In this document: one piece after another, positions 1 through 11,927 of the stretch
Numbering within the stretch: the stretch's first letter is position 1
Layout: each line of letters starts with the position of its first letter
Assembly (NCBI RefSeq): GCF_033807715.1
Contig: NC_084599.1
Span: 33,749,660-33,813,659 of the forward strand
DNA from: Cololabis saira
Taxonomy: Eukaryota > Chordata > Actinopteri > Beloniformes > Belonidae
Reading direction: 5' to 3'
DNA length: 64,000 bases
Position numbers and translations under genes: made by a program
The notes under the pieces: model-generated
Told to the model about the DNA's origin: nothing
The model's input: the letters and a program-made list of their open reading frames with translations, nothing else
Databases searched by the model: none

Positions 1-766
1 AGGACACGTAGAACTTGTTGCATTTTTAGCTTCATCCTCACCAAATATATCTCTACATTTGATAGGAAAAAGGATGAGAAATGACCAGAGCCCAGCAGTA
101 TTTTTCACTATAAATAGCTAGAGATTTTGTGAACAGTTTGCACGACTTGATAGGGGCGTACATGTTATCTAGAAACATAGTGTTTGCTCAAGGGATCAAA
201 AGTTATGGCACAAGATCAGGGTTTTGCATGTTGGGAGCGAGTGTGCTTTAATGTGTGTGTTAATGACAGCTGGCCTGTATTCACAATGTTTCTGCTATTG
301 GGCAAAACTGAATCATTTCCCTCAAAGATGGAGGCCTTCCATCTTGTTTATTGAAACTGTGCAGGAGTCAAACAATCATTTAAAATTTTAATGTAGCAAA
401 AAAAAAAAAACTGGAAATCAGAAAACCCCCCAGCACCCAAACAGTGGATCAATGAACTTGCATCATATAGTACTCCAGAAAAAATATTGTATTCCGTTAG
501 AAAAAAAACTAGAGACTTTGACCTCATTTGGGGACCTTTTTTGGATTTTTTGCTTTTAATGGACTAATGATCTTAATCATCGACCATATTAATAAATGTG
601 TTTACACAGGACTTGATTATTTAATTTATTATTCATTTTTGTTCCAGCATTGATATGACATATGTTAAATGACATATGTTAAATGATTTTGAATGATGTA
701 ATCTATTGACCATATGAGGGAGGGAAGAGGAGAGGGTGTGCTGTTGTTTTTTTATTTTTATTTATC

Positions 767-814
<48 letters not shown>

Positions 815-3598
815 TATTTATTTATTTATTTATTTTGGTGTAATTAATGTTATGAAAAGTAAAAAAAAGGGGGGGAAATATTGATAATTATATTGTTATT
901 GTAAATCTTATTTCTTTTTTTTTAATGCCCTCAATAAAGACATCTATACAAAAAAATGTTTTAATGTAGCAGATTTTACACCGAGCAGTCAGTGTTGCTT
1001 CAGTCTTGGTTGTGCGTATAATATATAAGTCTGTATACTTATGAGTCCTAGAGGGTTTATTTTTTACATTAAAGCAGTCATGGTTAATGAATGAATGTAT
1101 AAATCAGGGTTGGGTTAGGTAATTTAGTAAATGTGGCCATGAAATATAGGCTGAGGGCGTATACACTCTACTTGCAAAGGATTAGCTAAATAGGTTGAAA
1201 TAGTCTCATATTTTTGAAGTAAATGCAAGTTATCTGAGCAGTGGTGACTGGAAATCAGGACAGGCAGCTCTCGCCACAAGTGAAAAATAAAGAGGGGATC
1301 CCAATTTGCCAGGGCTATGCTTTATGCTTATGTAAAATAAACAAATGAGCATTTAGTATTTGCTGACAGTCATATCTAATAAATTAAACTTAGGGCAGAA
1401 CTAGGCGGTCCGTTTCCCCTCTTTTCAATGTTTATTTTCAGACATGCTGACTGGATTCATAATGAGTGAGTCCCTTAGATCTTTGTGCAACTTTCTGCGA
1501 CGGAGCCAGTTTTTCAAAGTTGTGAACGTGTTCATATAAACCACAGAAGCCATATTTGCTTTGAATGAACCCGTCAGGCACTAATGCCAGAACCTTGAAA
1601 TCCACTGACATGTGTGTAGATAAAAGTGTGAGCAGTAACTATGTATTGCAGTTTTATTTATACTAATCTTGAGTCTGCGAATTAGAGGCATAATAACATG
1701 ACATGGCGTGTTTTTATTCTCCTCCCGCTATCTTCCTCTTCCTGTCCTCCTTTCATCTTCTCTTCTATTTCTGTACTCTTCCCAGTTTTCTTTTTTTCCA
1801 TCGCCCTCTCCTCTCCCCATTCGTTCTCTTTTGAAATCATTTTTGAAGCTCTGCCCGTACTTGCATGCAGGCATATTTAAACGCATCTACACGCCTCACT
1901 ATCAGTCACGAAGAGCTCCACGTAGCTGCTGTTTATTCGTGTGTCTTGTGAACACATAGATAAATCTCTTCAGGTTCATCACACGCAAGTGCACAAATAT
2001 TTTTCTGGGTTTTTTTTTTTTCCATCTTTCACGCACTGATGTCAAACACAGCCCTGCACGGAGCCGCAGCCCCAGTCTTGAATGGAGCCTGAAATAGCGT
2101 TGGGTTTGACTTCGAATCAGCTTAAGTCTTCAAAGAGAGACATTTTTCATGCAACAAAAGGAGTGAGAGGGAGATGCTGAGAGAGGGGGATAGACGCAGA
2201 AGGGAGAACAGAGCAGATCCAGCTGTTTTTTTAAAAAAAAAGGCAAAAAAAGGAGGCAAAAAAACTTCAAAGATTCATGTTACCATGGTAACTGTATGGT
2301 GCCTACTTTGAAACCCCACCCCACCCACACAACCCCCAGCTCAAGCATGGACTCATAACAAATGAATTCATAAAAATTGATGGGGGTGGAGGAGTGGATG
2401 GGTGCACTGGGTGCAGGCTCACTCTCTAATCACTTATTTCTCTGTCGTCACCCCCATTTTTTGTCGTCGTTTCTCCGTATCCAGCAGGGATCATGCTGAT
2501 GTCTTTAGTGATGGATTCTGCTGCAGCCAATTAAAACCCAGTAGGGTTATCAGCTATTGCCTCAGTTTCCATGAGCCAAAGCGATCGGTTTAGTGTTATC
2601 TGACACTGGCGTATCGTTGTTCATGTTTTCCTCCACTGATGTTTGGGACTCGCTCCCTGTAATTATCATGACATGCTATCATTTAGTAACGAGCAGATCT
2701 GAATTTCTATTTGTAATCAGATCCATTTCCTGCTCTGTCATTTCCTCTATTTCATAACAAGGCTTTGCTGCGCTCGCGCTCTTTTATTGACTTCAGTGAA
2801 GTTTTAAGTATAAACTGAAGCATTTATACTTTTACAAATACATTGCTTAAACGCACAACTTTTATGACTGTCTTGTTTCACAGGAAAATGTGTAATTGGT
2901 GCCTTGGTACCCGAAACCGGGCAGAGAAAAGTAACATGGCAACATAAATAATAAAATATACAAGCACTTACAATGTACAGTATATATTTCTGGCCTTAAT
3001 GGTGCGTTTGGTGTTTTTAACTCTTAGCATCAACCATTTGTGAATAAAAGCAAAGTAAAGACTTGAAAACATGTCAGACTGGTGTCTAACTCTTGGTTTC
3101 TGCCATGAACGTCGGTGGAGTGGAATAACACCATTCTTCTTGTTTACAGCTGCTGTAGTTGGTTCTGAATGTGGGTTTCCAGAGACAGCTGCTCTCTTCT
3201 CTTCCTGGAACTGTGTTCTGGGGCGTTCTGGCCTACTTTCATCCCTGGCATTAAGTGCTTCTAAGTCATTCGGAATCATGAATGAGCTGCCTGTGGTGTG
3301 TTTTGAGTTTTCATTACAGCTCTTTAATGTCAGAGCTAGCTACAGTGACAGTGCATTGTGCTTGCAGTTTCAGGGAGAAGGTAATCTCAAGGCACGTCGA
3401 GAATACAATTCAACTAATTACAAGTTGGTCCAGTGAATACAAAGCCAATAAAAATAATGATGCTAATAACTGCTGTGCAAAGAAAAGGGGTGTCTGGCTG
3501 GTTCCATGGGAGAGGGGCCCGATAACTGAAGTCTCTACCGTAATACAGAAATAAATAAGCGCTCATGTCACAATAAAGACCTCTGTCATATTTGCCCC
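1..3598. other. Upstream intergenic DNA, no gene recognised
   Basis: Short frames here are random or low-complexity and none resembles a known protein. The stretch holds a TTA/TTTA microsatellite, a short tandem repeat near 656-684, and an AATAAA followed by an A-rich run near 930-955. That last feature could be a retroposon tail or the 3' end of an upstream transcript. I see no exon with splice signals. Confidence 0.5.
771..834. repeat. (TTA)n then (TTTA)n microsatellite
   Basis: About 13 TTA units run directly into TTTA units. It lies in an AT-rich stretch and has no coding content. Confidence 0.9.
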
Positions 3599-3738
3599 TT
3601 AAAGGAGCATGAGGCAAGAACAAGAAATGAGACTCATTAGCGCCACGACGACCGTCGGGGTTCCTGCAGCCAACAGAGAAGCCGGCACGGGAGCACGCAC
3701 AGACTCCTTACTTCTTTGCGGCTAACGCTACTTAGCAC

Positions 3739-4546
3739 CAGAGGTGGACAGAGTACTCGACCCCAGTACTTGAGTAAGAGTACAAATACTACTGGTCAAA
3801 ATTTACTCCGTTACAAGTAAAAGTAGCTCAGTCAAAATATTACTCGAGTAAGAGTAGAAAAGTACTTGCTTTTAAAGGTACTTAAGTAACCAAAAGTAAA
3901 TTACTATATTTTTTCTAAATTAATTTAAGGATCTTTTAACTCTTGTTTCTGAGAATTCGATGTTGAGTTGTTGAAAGCAGAGAGGTAGTTCTGCTTCGGC
4001 AGACACAATAAACATTTGAAAATAAATGTATGTGGTTTGTCTGTGTCCTTGTTTTTGTACTCGGTCGAACTCAAACATTTTTTTTTGTGAAAGTCCCTGC
4101 TCCGAGTCCGGCTCATTATCAGACTCAGACGACTCAGCGGATTGTCTTTCTTCTCCTGACACAGGCGTAGCCATTGTTGCTGCTCTGTCTTGACAAACGC
4201 AGGCTACTTTGGCGGTATCGTTTTGAGGAGGCTTGACGTATTTCCGCTTTACGTACATCCCAGTGGAGAGCGTGCACTGTGATAGGTCTCCTCCTTTGAC
4301 AAAAACAGCTTGTGTCCAATAGGATTTTAGGGAAGAAGAAAAAAGAGCAGACCTGAAAGTAACGAGTACTTTTCAGCCTTCCTAGAAATTTACTCGAGTA
4401 AAAGTAAAAATATTTGTCTTGGAAATGTATTCAAGTAAGAGTAATAAGTACCAAAGAAATCTAATACTCAAGTAAAGTACAAATCCTCTGGATATGTACT
4501 TAAGTACAGTACTCAAGTAAATTTACTCTGTTACTGTCCACCACTG
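3739..4546. mobile_element. hAT-type MITE nested in the TTAA element
   Basis: The ends read CAGAGGTGGACAG and, on the other strand, CAGTGGTGGACAG. A perfect 8-bp duplication CTTAGCAC flanks it (3731-3738 and 4547-4554). CAG-type ends with 8-bp target duplications define hAT elements. The arms repeat AGTACTYRAGTAA-like words. It is about 808 bp long and no transposase was recognised, so it is non-autonomous. It inserted after the TTAA element. Confidence 0.9.
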
Positions 4547-4633
4547 CTTAGCACGTTAGGCCACTCCGACTCCTTGGTAATCTCATGTGATTTTCAAATC
4601 AAGCTCTAAATATGACTTACAATATTATCTTAC

Positions 4634-4797
4634 CTGGTCAGTAGGAAATGAGCCATGTGAGCATCTGTTTTCAGTCCCAATTCAAGTTGAAGCTGCCTCC
4701 ATGACTCAAACGCGTATCCAATGTTTACTCGTGTGCCTGCCCGTTTTTGCTCGTAATTTCTTTTCCACTCGCGACTTGTCTCTGATAAAGGCTTCAT
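4634..4797 (-). CDS. Possible exon inside the TTAA element, ending at a splice donor
   Basis: On the minus strand an ATG at 4797 opens a frame of about 54 codons, rich in charged residues (SETSREWKRNYEQKRAG, then WRQLQLELGLKTDAHMA). It ends at CAG followed by GTAAGA at 4633-4628, a strong splice donor. The frame is also open upstream to a methionine at 5055, but that part overlaps sequence shared with the other copy, where the frame is broken, so I do not trust it. The charged block with a tryptophan and a short helix looks protein-like rather than random. From memory it resembles N-terminal segments of uncharacterised fish proteins, which I could not verify. It may be an exon of the element's own gene or a captured host exon. 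No downstream exon was found on this strand in the copy. Confidence 0.35.
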
Positions 4798-5119
4798 TTT
4801 GTTCTTGGTAGCACTTTTTAATCCATGTCTACCAAAACAGAAGTTTGGATCCACCGCGCTCGTCCTCTTCCTGTATCCAAACCGAGCGCCGTTGAGAACG
4901 CGCATGCAGCGTCGTTTGACGTCACATCCGCAGGACAGCGCGGGAAATTCGGGCCCAGAATTGCAGCGCATTTTGCAGCACACAGCCTGTTCAAGGCAAC
5001 GGAGAGATACACTAGAGGGCTCATTCTTTTTGGTTTGGAACGCTTCATCTGACATTATTACTAGAAAACTTAAAACGTATATGCATTTTTTTCATAAATC
5101 CTGCCTCATGCTCCTTTAA

Positions 5120-6810
5120 GGTACTAAAGTCTTTTGGTACTAAAAGTTAGAGTGCCCGGGTCATGTGGCTTGATTGCGATTGAAATATTTGAGAAATTGT
5201 TAGCAATTTGTTGTTTTTTGTTCATTTTTTTTTAGATATTAGTATAAAATATAGATATATCCAATAATTATCTTTTGGCATTTTAATTCAGCTTGTGCTT
5301 GGAAGTGCCTGAAAAATATACGGCATGAGACATTGATCTAGCAAAACTAATGAAAATAGTAAAAAATAAAAACTATGTAGAATACTGAACCAGGAACTAA
5401 TCAGTCATATTGGCACTTTGAACACCAAAAAAACCTGCACATCTGCTAATGTGCCATTTTATACAAGACTGTGTTTCTAATAACTTGAGATTTTTTACAA
5501 CAACTTGACAAAGTTAGCGATAGCTTCTATCATTGCATTTCAAATGTTATATGTCATTTTTTTTGTATTTTGTTTCCTTTTCTTTGTATTTATTTATATA
5601 TTTTTGTATAAAAATGAGACGTGTGTGTGATATCAAGGATATCTGAGCACACTGGTATGGCTTGCATGATAAACAGTTTCTTCCTCCGGGAAGCTGGCTG
5701 GTTTGATTAATATCACATGTTATGGCTTTCACAGTTACCACATTCACTGAGTTAAACACCGACGGGAGAAACATCAGATTGACGTGCAAGCCATCACTCT
5801 GCTCTGCTGTTGCATCCAGCAAGCCCCAGATTTGTGAAACTAGGACACACTGAAGTTTCTCTGGTGGCAAGTTGCTCTTCTTTTATGAGACACTTTGTTG
5901 GGATTTCCACTCATTTGTCACCCGTCTGTTCTTGTGCATTCGTTTGAAACGTCTGTTTCCAGGTGATTTGATAAACGTTATCACTTACAATTCATTCAGG
6001 TTTCAAGGTCACACAAACATAGGTTTTCATAATTTCCTGTCATGCCAAAATAGTCGGATTCTTTCTGCCTACTTGATCTGCTCCCGTTTCACATGGTTTG
6101 GGGAAGTGCAAGGGTCTGTCATGCATCAGGAAGAACTGGGTCAGGCTGTTTGTTCCCGCAGCATTTCCTGTCTGCAGATGGAAGCCTGCCCAGAGACTCT
6201 GAAGCCGAAGCGTTGAATTTGCCAGACGACTTCATGTCAGCTGGGAACCAGGAGGCTGTTTACGTGTTATCAGATTTCTCAGTGATCACTCAGGCGCCAT
6301 GGTCATCAAGACAGAAAATCAGGTTAGTCAGCCAGACTCATTCCTCCACTTTATTAAATACGATGGGTGATTACAGCTCTTGAGAGAGTAGCATCGTGCC
6401 TTTCATTACAACAGGCCCATTGTGGTGATTTGTGATGGAATAAAATTCTGTGAAACAGACAGATAATCCACAATAGCTCCTAAATAACCTTAATCTAACT
6501 AACTGGACCAGAGCAGCAATTCTGAAACTCTCTTGTTTATATTCTTCTCTCTGCTAGGACACGATAAAAGGTTGAACAGTTTTCCTTAATGTGAAAATAG
6601 TATAATATGGCAAAGACACGCTATGTGGCTGTGTACGTGGTGTTATGCAACCACATACCTCTCGTCAGCCACCTCACCATGTCAACAGAAGTATTTTACT
6701 CTTGGAGGAGGCAGCTGTCACCTATTTTTACTGCAACTGTATGAAATGTGCCAATATGGCTCCAGTTATTTGTTTTAATGTCAATGTATCAATTTCAGTT
6801 TAACATATTC
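5120..6810. other. Intergenic, nothing recognised
   Basis: Apart from A/T-rich runs I see no repeat ends, no splice-bounded exon and no RNA gene here. The frames at 5547-6383 lack any recognisable domain. Confidence 0.45.
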
Positions 6811-7750
6811 ATCCATCCATTAATTTCCGTTTATGTGAGATTTGGTCAGGGATACAGCAGCCTAAGCAGGGAGGTCCTCGGCTCCCTCTCCACTCCGACC
6901 TCCTCTGGCTCTTTAGGCCAGCGGAGAAATGTATTCTCTCCGGCCCATCTTCCCCTTTGTACGACGGAGTATTAGGGCCAAACTAAGACAAAAACAAATT
7001 TGGAAATTACGAGAATAAAGTCATAATATAATGAGAATAAAGTCGTAATATTACGAGAATAAAGTCGTAATGTTGCGAGAATAAAGTCGTAATAGAATAA
7101 AGTCGTAATATTATGAGAATAAAGTCGTAATAGAATAAAGTCGTAATATTATGAGAATAAAGTCGTAACATTATGAGAATAAAGTCGTAATTTATGAGAA
7201 TAAAGTCGTAATATTATGAGGATAAAGTCGTAATATTATGAGAATATAATTTATGAGAACTCAAACAGGAAGAGCATCTTCTCCATGTGTTAAAATGAGG
7301 AATATTGAGCATTTTGTGAAGTTATATTTATATATTTTATAATATATTTAATATTAGGACTTTATTCCCGTAATATAACGAGTTTATTCTCAAAATATTA
7401 TGACTTTATTCTCGTAATATTATGACTTTATTCTCGTAATTTTACGACTTTATTCTCATATTATTATGACTTTATTCTCGTAATTTCCATTTTTTTCCGT
7501 TTTAGTTTGGCCCTAATACTCTGTCGTACCTTTGGACTTACATGAAAAACCTCTCCAAAAAGGTGTGCAACATGCATCCTTATGAGATCCCCCAACCACC
7601 TCAGCTGGATCCTCTTGATGTGGAGGAACGGTGACTTCACTCTGAGGTCTCTCCCAAATGATGTCTCCAAGGGACAGTCCAGTCAGCCTGCAGAGGAAAT
7701 TCATTTCTTTCAAGATCTTAGCTCGATGATGCCAGCACGACCGCATCTGG
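6811..7750 (-). mobile_element. Rex3-like LINE 3' end, split by a palindromic element
   Basis: The left part (6811-6953) starts with CATC repeats and reads on through CAGCAGCCTAAGCAGGGA. The right part (7535 to about 7750) contains words such as CAACCACCTCAGCTGGATCC and GATGTGGAGGA. Together they match my recollection of the reverse complement of a Rex3 (RTE-type) 3' region, with the CATC run as its tail. The element at 6960-7528 interrupts it, duplicating CCTTTG. No coding part of the reverse transcriptase was seen. Confidence 0.6.
6960..7528. mobile_element. Palindromic element, copy 1, 6-bp target duplication
   Basis: Starts TACGACGGAGTATTAGGG and ends with its near-complement, flanked by perfect CCTTTG duplications (6954-6959, 7529-7534). 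Both arms consist of many copies of a roughly 21-bp unit around GAGAATAAAGTCGTAA, in opposite orientation on the two sides of a unique AT-rich centre near 7245-7350. There is no coding capacity. Three further copies lie in the window. The 6-bp duplication with TAC...GTA ends fits what I recall of the IS3EU superfamily, but without a transposase this is tentative. Confidence 0.85.
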
Positions 7751-9199
7751 TGTTTCCTCTTTTAGGATATGTTATTTGGGTCTCACGTTTGCCTGTTCCT
7801 GCTATCGGGAAAACCCACCAAAGTTGCTTTGGACTCCCGTCCTGGTCGCTTCTTGGGCTATCGGTGTATCAGCTTGATGTCACACATCAACACTATGAAA
7901 GTAAGTTAAAGTGCTACAGTCGACATCTTAGCGAAGACAACTAAGAGACTAAAAAAGGATATGATGAAAAACCAGACGTGACTGGACTAAATCTTGAAAT
8001 GTCATGAAAGGGACTGGTCCAAAACTGCAAAGGTCCTTTTGTATCGGTCTAAGAAAATGACACTAAACAAGGTTCACATTAGATGAATATCTGTTTCGCT
8101 CTTTTGCAAAGACTCAATTCTGAAACTGGGACAAGATACGCCTGCAGGCCGGGGCGGTGTTTCCATGATGAGCTCATGAATTGTCATCCGCCAAGACTTC
8201 CTTTTATCAGAGTAACGCTCCTATAATCTTGTCTTGCATGACTTTTCATCAAAACAAAGAAGAAGATGATCTTGACTTCAGTGTGAAAATAGTCAACAAA
8301 AGACATGGGCAGCAGATGGTTAATGAAATGGTCATATGATCTGGTCACATGACCGAGATGTCCAGATGTGAAAAAGGTGTTTCCATTACACTTTACACGT
8401 CGACACGTCTGAAAAAAATCACCTCATGGCAAATTCTAGGTGTTTCCATTTCAGATTATTCTTTGCAATATTTAGGTTCTGTGCAGCTCTGGAGGTAAAG
8501 GAGACACGACTATGGCCTATCTCTTGCATTCCAGTCAAAAATATATATTTTTTTAAGTTTAAACTTGCCTTGTTATCTCAGAAAGTCATTATTAAAAGAA
8601 ACTGTGATCCATCACAGCATATAAGTAAATCCATCCTTCATGTTGTCAAAGCTTGTGCAAAGCTTGTCTTTTTGTAGGCAATAACAGCTACTTGACCAAA
8701 TGTAACTTTTCTTGGAGACTTTGTTAATCCATATTACCCACATAAATTTGCAATGTTCATGAAATATGTTTAAACCCTCTGTTTTTGGTGTTAAAAAAAA
8801 GGGAGAACCCTCTAACAAGCCTCCCCGTATCAGCAGCGGCCCTTTTGCTGGGTGATTATTGCAGTGGGGAACTGTCATGCTCAGTCGTTTCCAATTGACT
8901 TTGGATTCATTTTCCCAGCTTGCGAAAATCCAACTGTGACATTTTCTGCTTCCCACACAGAGACACACATACCCTGCAGAACACAGTTTTTTTATCATCA
9001 AGAGCTGTGTAACCTCACAGAATTTGTTTCCACATTAAGTCTTGGCTCACACCAGAAGTAGTAGATAATGTCAAATCTTGCGTCATATTTTCTGTTTACT
9101 CATCAAAGGAAATCTGAGTTATTGTGTTTGAAGCAGATGTGAAACTTTCCCTGCCTTGTGTTAATTAATACCATTCTGCCTCTCAACCCATATGACTTT

Positions 9200-9270
<71 letters not shown>

Positions 9271-10478
9271 ATAAATGAAGAGTTTACTTATCAGCCTCAA
9301 ATTCTCCTCTTCTCCCCTTTATCATCCCAAACCAGGTGGCTTCGTGCGTCTGTGCTGTAATTAAAAAGATGCAAATGAGCTAATCCTGTAAAACAAATCC
9401 TTCTGTCTCTGCTAATGAACACCCCCTAAATGCTTTCTTGCGTGGTGAAATACTCGTCTCAAATGAAGGAAAATTGCTCTCTCCGCAGAGGGATTCCTGT
9501 CAGACAGCCAGTCAGGATTAGCTGTTTTGCAAACACAATAATCTGAAAATGATCCAAGAGATAAAGTAAAAAGCTGTAGGTGCTGCGGCTGCATTATCTT
9601 CTTGCTTTAAATAGAATACATTTAAATCCATTACTTCAATTGTGCTTGTCAGCGTTCTCTTTACAGACCAAATATAAGTCACACACAGATTTATTTTTTT
9701 TTTAATTTTGGTGCCTGTGCACAAAAGAAAAACATATTTGTCATTGCAATGACATTGGGAGAAGTATTAAATGCAGCTGTAGTTAAAGCTGATGCAGTCC
9801 TGCACAACAGGCTGACAGTCATTCTTTCTTCTCAGAAGCTTTTAGCTTAGGTTTTGTAAAACTACGCCTGTGCCAGATTTCTGTGCTTCCGTCGCAACAC
9901 TAGACAACAACGGTGCAGCTTTTAAAAGAGGTCTGAACAACAAAACCATACGATGCGTCATTCTCTGACCCGGACCCTTCTCTCTGAACATCCCTGCACC
10001 TGCTGTGCCGGCGTAAATACGTTCACACATGAGCATGTGTGTTCACAAACACACGGAGAACATGTGTGGAGCAGAGGGAGAGTTGAGTAGAGAGTAGAGA
10101 GTTTTTAAAAAGCCTCCAAACTCATAAACACTTCCCTCACCCCTGTGAGAGCCTTGATGAGGTCTGCTCTGCTGATGCTTCAGGAGAATGGAGAACAGGC
10201 TTTCAAATGGTTCAAAGTTGCAGCATTCAAATCCTACTCTGAGTTGGGTTTAGTGAGTAATCCTATTTTCACGAGCACCTTCGGATAGTTATGAGAAAGG
10301 ATACATGTTATGCCCTATTGACACAATTTCCTGAGATATTAATGAAATACAGCGTGCTCTGGACAAAATACTGCCACAGAAATAAAGTATCGCAGTACAA
10401 CAGGCACCGTTTTCAACTATGCTTTTAAGTATATTCAAGGTATCGTCTCGTTTTCGTTTAATTATTTATTCAAACAGG
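7751..10478. other. Intergenic, mostly unannotated
   Basis: No gene seen. The 11-mer GGTGTTTCCAT occurs three times (8156, 8376, 8439), perhaps part of a degraded element. A TA microsatellite lies at 9200-9267. The word ATGCAAAT (octamer-like) lies near 9370 in a stretch that is not obviously repetitive. Confidence 0.4.
9200..9267. repeat. (TA)n microsatellite
   Basis: About 34 TA units with one TG interruption near 9222. Confidence 0.95.
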
Positions 10479-10827
10479 TTAAAGGAGCATGAGGCTCCTT
10501 TTAAGAAATGAGACTCTCTAGCGCCACCCTTCGCCACGACGGCCGTTGGGGGTACTGCACCCAACAGCGAAGCCGGCACGGGAGAACGGGGAGAACGCAC
10601 ATGCAGCGTCATGTGACGTCACATCCGCAGCCCAGCGCGGGAAATTCGGCCCCACAATTGCAGCACATTTTGCAGCACACAGCCTGTTCAAGGCAACGGA
10701 GAGATACACTAGAGGGCTCATTCTTTTTGGTTTGGAACGCTTGATCTGACATTGTTACTAGAAAACTTAAAACGTATACAGATTTTTTTCATAAATCCTG
10801 CCTCAATCCTGCCTCAAGCTCCTTTAA
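10479..10827. mobile_element. Short TTAA-flanked element, relative of 3599-5119
   Basis: TTAA followed by AGGAGCATGAGGC on the left and GCCTCAAGCTCCT then TTAA on the right. The body from about 10595 onward is close to the right half of the element at 3599-5119, including a GC-rich segment with TGACGTCACATCCGCAG. The central segment with the exon-like frame is absent. The first 80 bp match the left end of the longer copy. It is therefore an internally deleted non-autonomous version, 349 bp. Confidence 0.8.
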
Positions 10828-11336
10828 AACAAAAACAAAAAAAATCAGAATACATAAAATGTATATACCGAAAAAACAAAAAAACATAAGCAAAAACAAA
10901 GCAAATTAAAGAGACAAAACTATATGTAAATAAATATTTCCTGTTTGAAAGGGTGTAGGATGATGTTTCAAAAAACTTTTCTAGTCCTACCCCTTCTAAT
11001 GTTCTGTTTTTACCATTTCTTCATTTCACAGAACTAGAAATAGGTAGACATCTAGTTTTGAATTTTGATATCAGTTTTTACTTTTACTTCAAAATAGAGT
11101 CCCTTCAGCCACGATAACCAACTGCAGTTATGCTTCAATTCAATTTGGCTGTTAATGATAGAAAAACATGCTGAAGACCTCACGACTGTCATTCTGTCAA
11201 ATATAAAGCTGCAATCTAGGCTAGCAAGGTGGCATGACACCCATGAAAAACCACCTGAATGCTGTAAGTACCGGTAGTTCGATGTTTTAACTGCAACGGT
11301 AAAAAGCAGCAACCAGCACGCTGAGCTAGCGTTGAT
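10828..11336. other. Intergenic, nothing recognised
   Basis: A-rich and T-rich sequence with no repeat ends and no plausible exon. Confidence 0.4.
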
Positions 11337-11344
11337 GCAGTCAC

Positions 11345-11640
11345 CCTACGGCCCCGAAAAGGGAGGGGGGAAAAGGAGACGGACTCTAGGGGCCCATGAT
11401 TGAAGGGGGCCCAAAGAGGCTTCTAATGATAATGACAGGAAAAATGGTTAGTGGTTAGTTCTTACCCTGCTGTACATGTTACAGTAACTGTCATGTTCTT
11501 TCACAAATATGGTAATGATAGTCAAAAATACCATTAAAGAAACATAATTGTATGTAAAATAGCATCAAAAACCTACTGCTGTGTTGGGGAACCCTGTAAA
11601 GATTTTTTTCCTGGGGCCCAAAACCCCTAGTGGCGCCCCT
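11345..11640. mobile_element. hAT-like MITE, left end eroded
   Basis: The right end reads CCCCTAGTGGCGCCCCT, a hAT-like terminus (complement AGGGGCGCCACTAGGGG). The flanks share GCAGTCAC (11337-11344 and 11641-11648), a perfect 8-bp duplication. The left end (CCTACGGCCCCGAAAAGG) pairs only loosely with the right, so it is diverged. Confidence 0.65.
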
Positions 11641-11927
11641 GCAGTCACCATGAAGCTTTATTATTTGCAACAAACATTTGGTAGCATTGCACATCCCATA
11701 CTTGCAATTTTAAGAGGTCCATCTCCTTCTCCACTATACCTTTCCTTGAGGTGTGACTCTTTCGATATCATGATAACAGCTTTTGTGTTACCCAGTGAGG
11801 TCGGATCATTTTACTCTGCTCCAGTAATGGAAACTGACATTTTTCTGCAAAACCTGAACTTCCTACTTAATGACTTATTTTCAGACTTGTGGTTGTATCA
11901 TGTTGTTGTTTTTCGAGTTGGTCACTC

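Larger units (their letters stand above)
3599..5119. mobile_element. TTAA-flanked DNA transposon (piggyBac- or Kolobok-like), interrupted
   Basis: Both ends carry TTAA next to an inverted repeat: AGGAGCATGAGGCA on the left and its complement on the right, ending TTTAA at 5119. TTAA target sites are used by piggyBac and Kolobok elements, so the assignment is to that target type and not to one superfamily. A shorter relative lies at 10479-10827 with the same ends and the same right-hand body, but it lacks the middle. A hAT MITE (3739-4546) sits inside this copy. The right half holds a minus-strand frame with a splice donor. Confidence 0.75.

Noticed and set aside
920..960. 3' end of an upstream host gene
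   Set aside because: AATAAA before an A run is suggestive, but there is no coding exon upstream in the window and retroposon tails look the same.
4630..5055. The full 141-codon minus-strand frame as one protein
   Set aside because: The N-terminal half corresponds to sequence shared with the short TTAA copy, where the frame is broken by a stop. Only the part from 4797 down to the donor looks protein-like.
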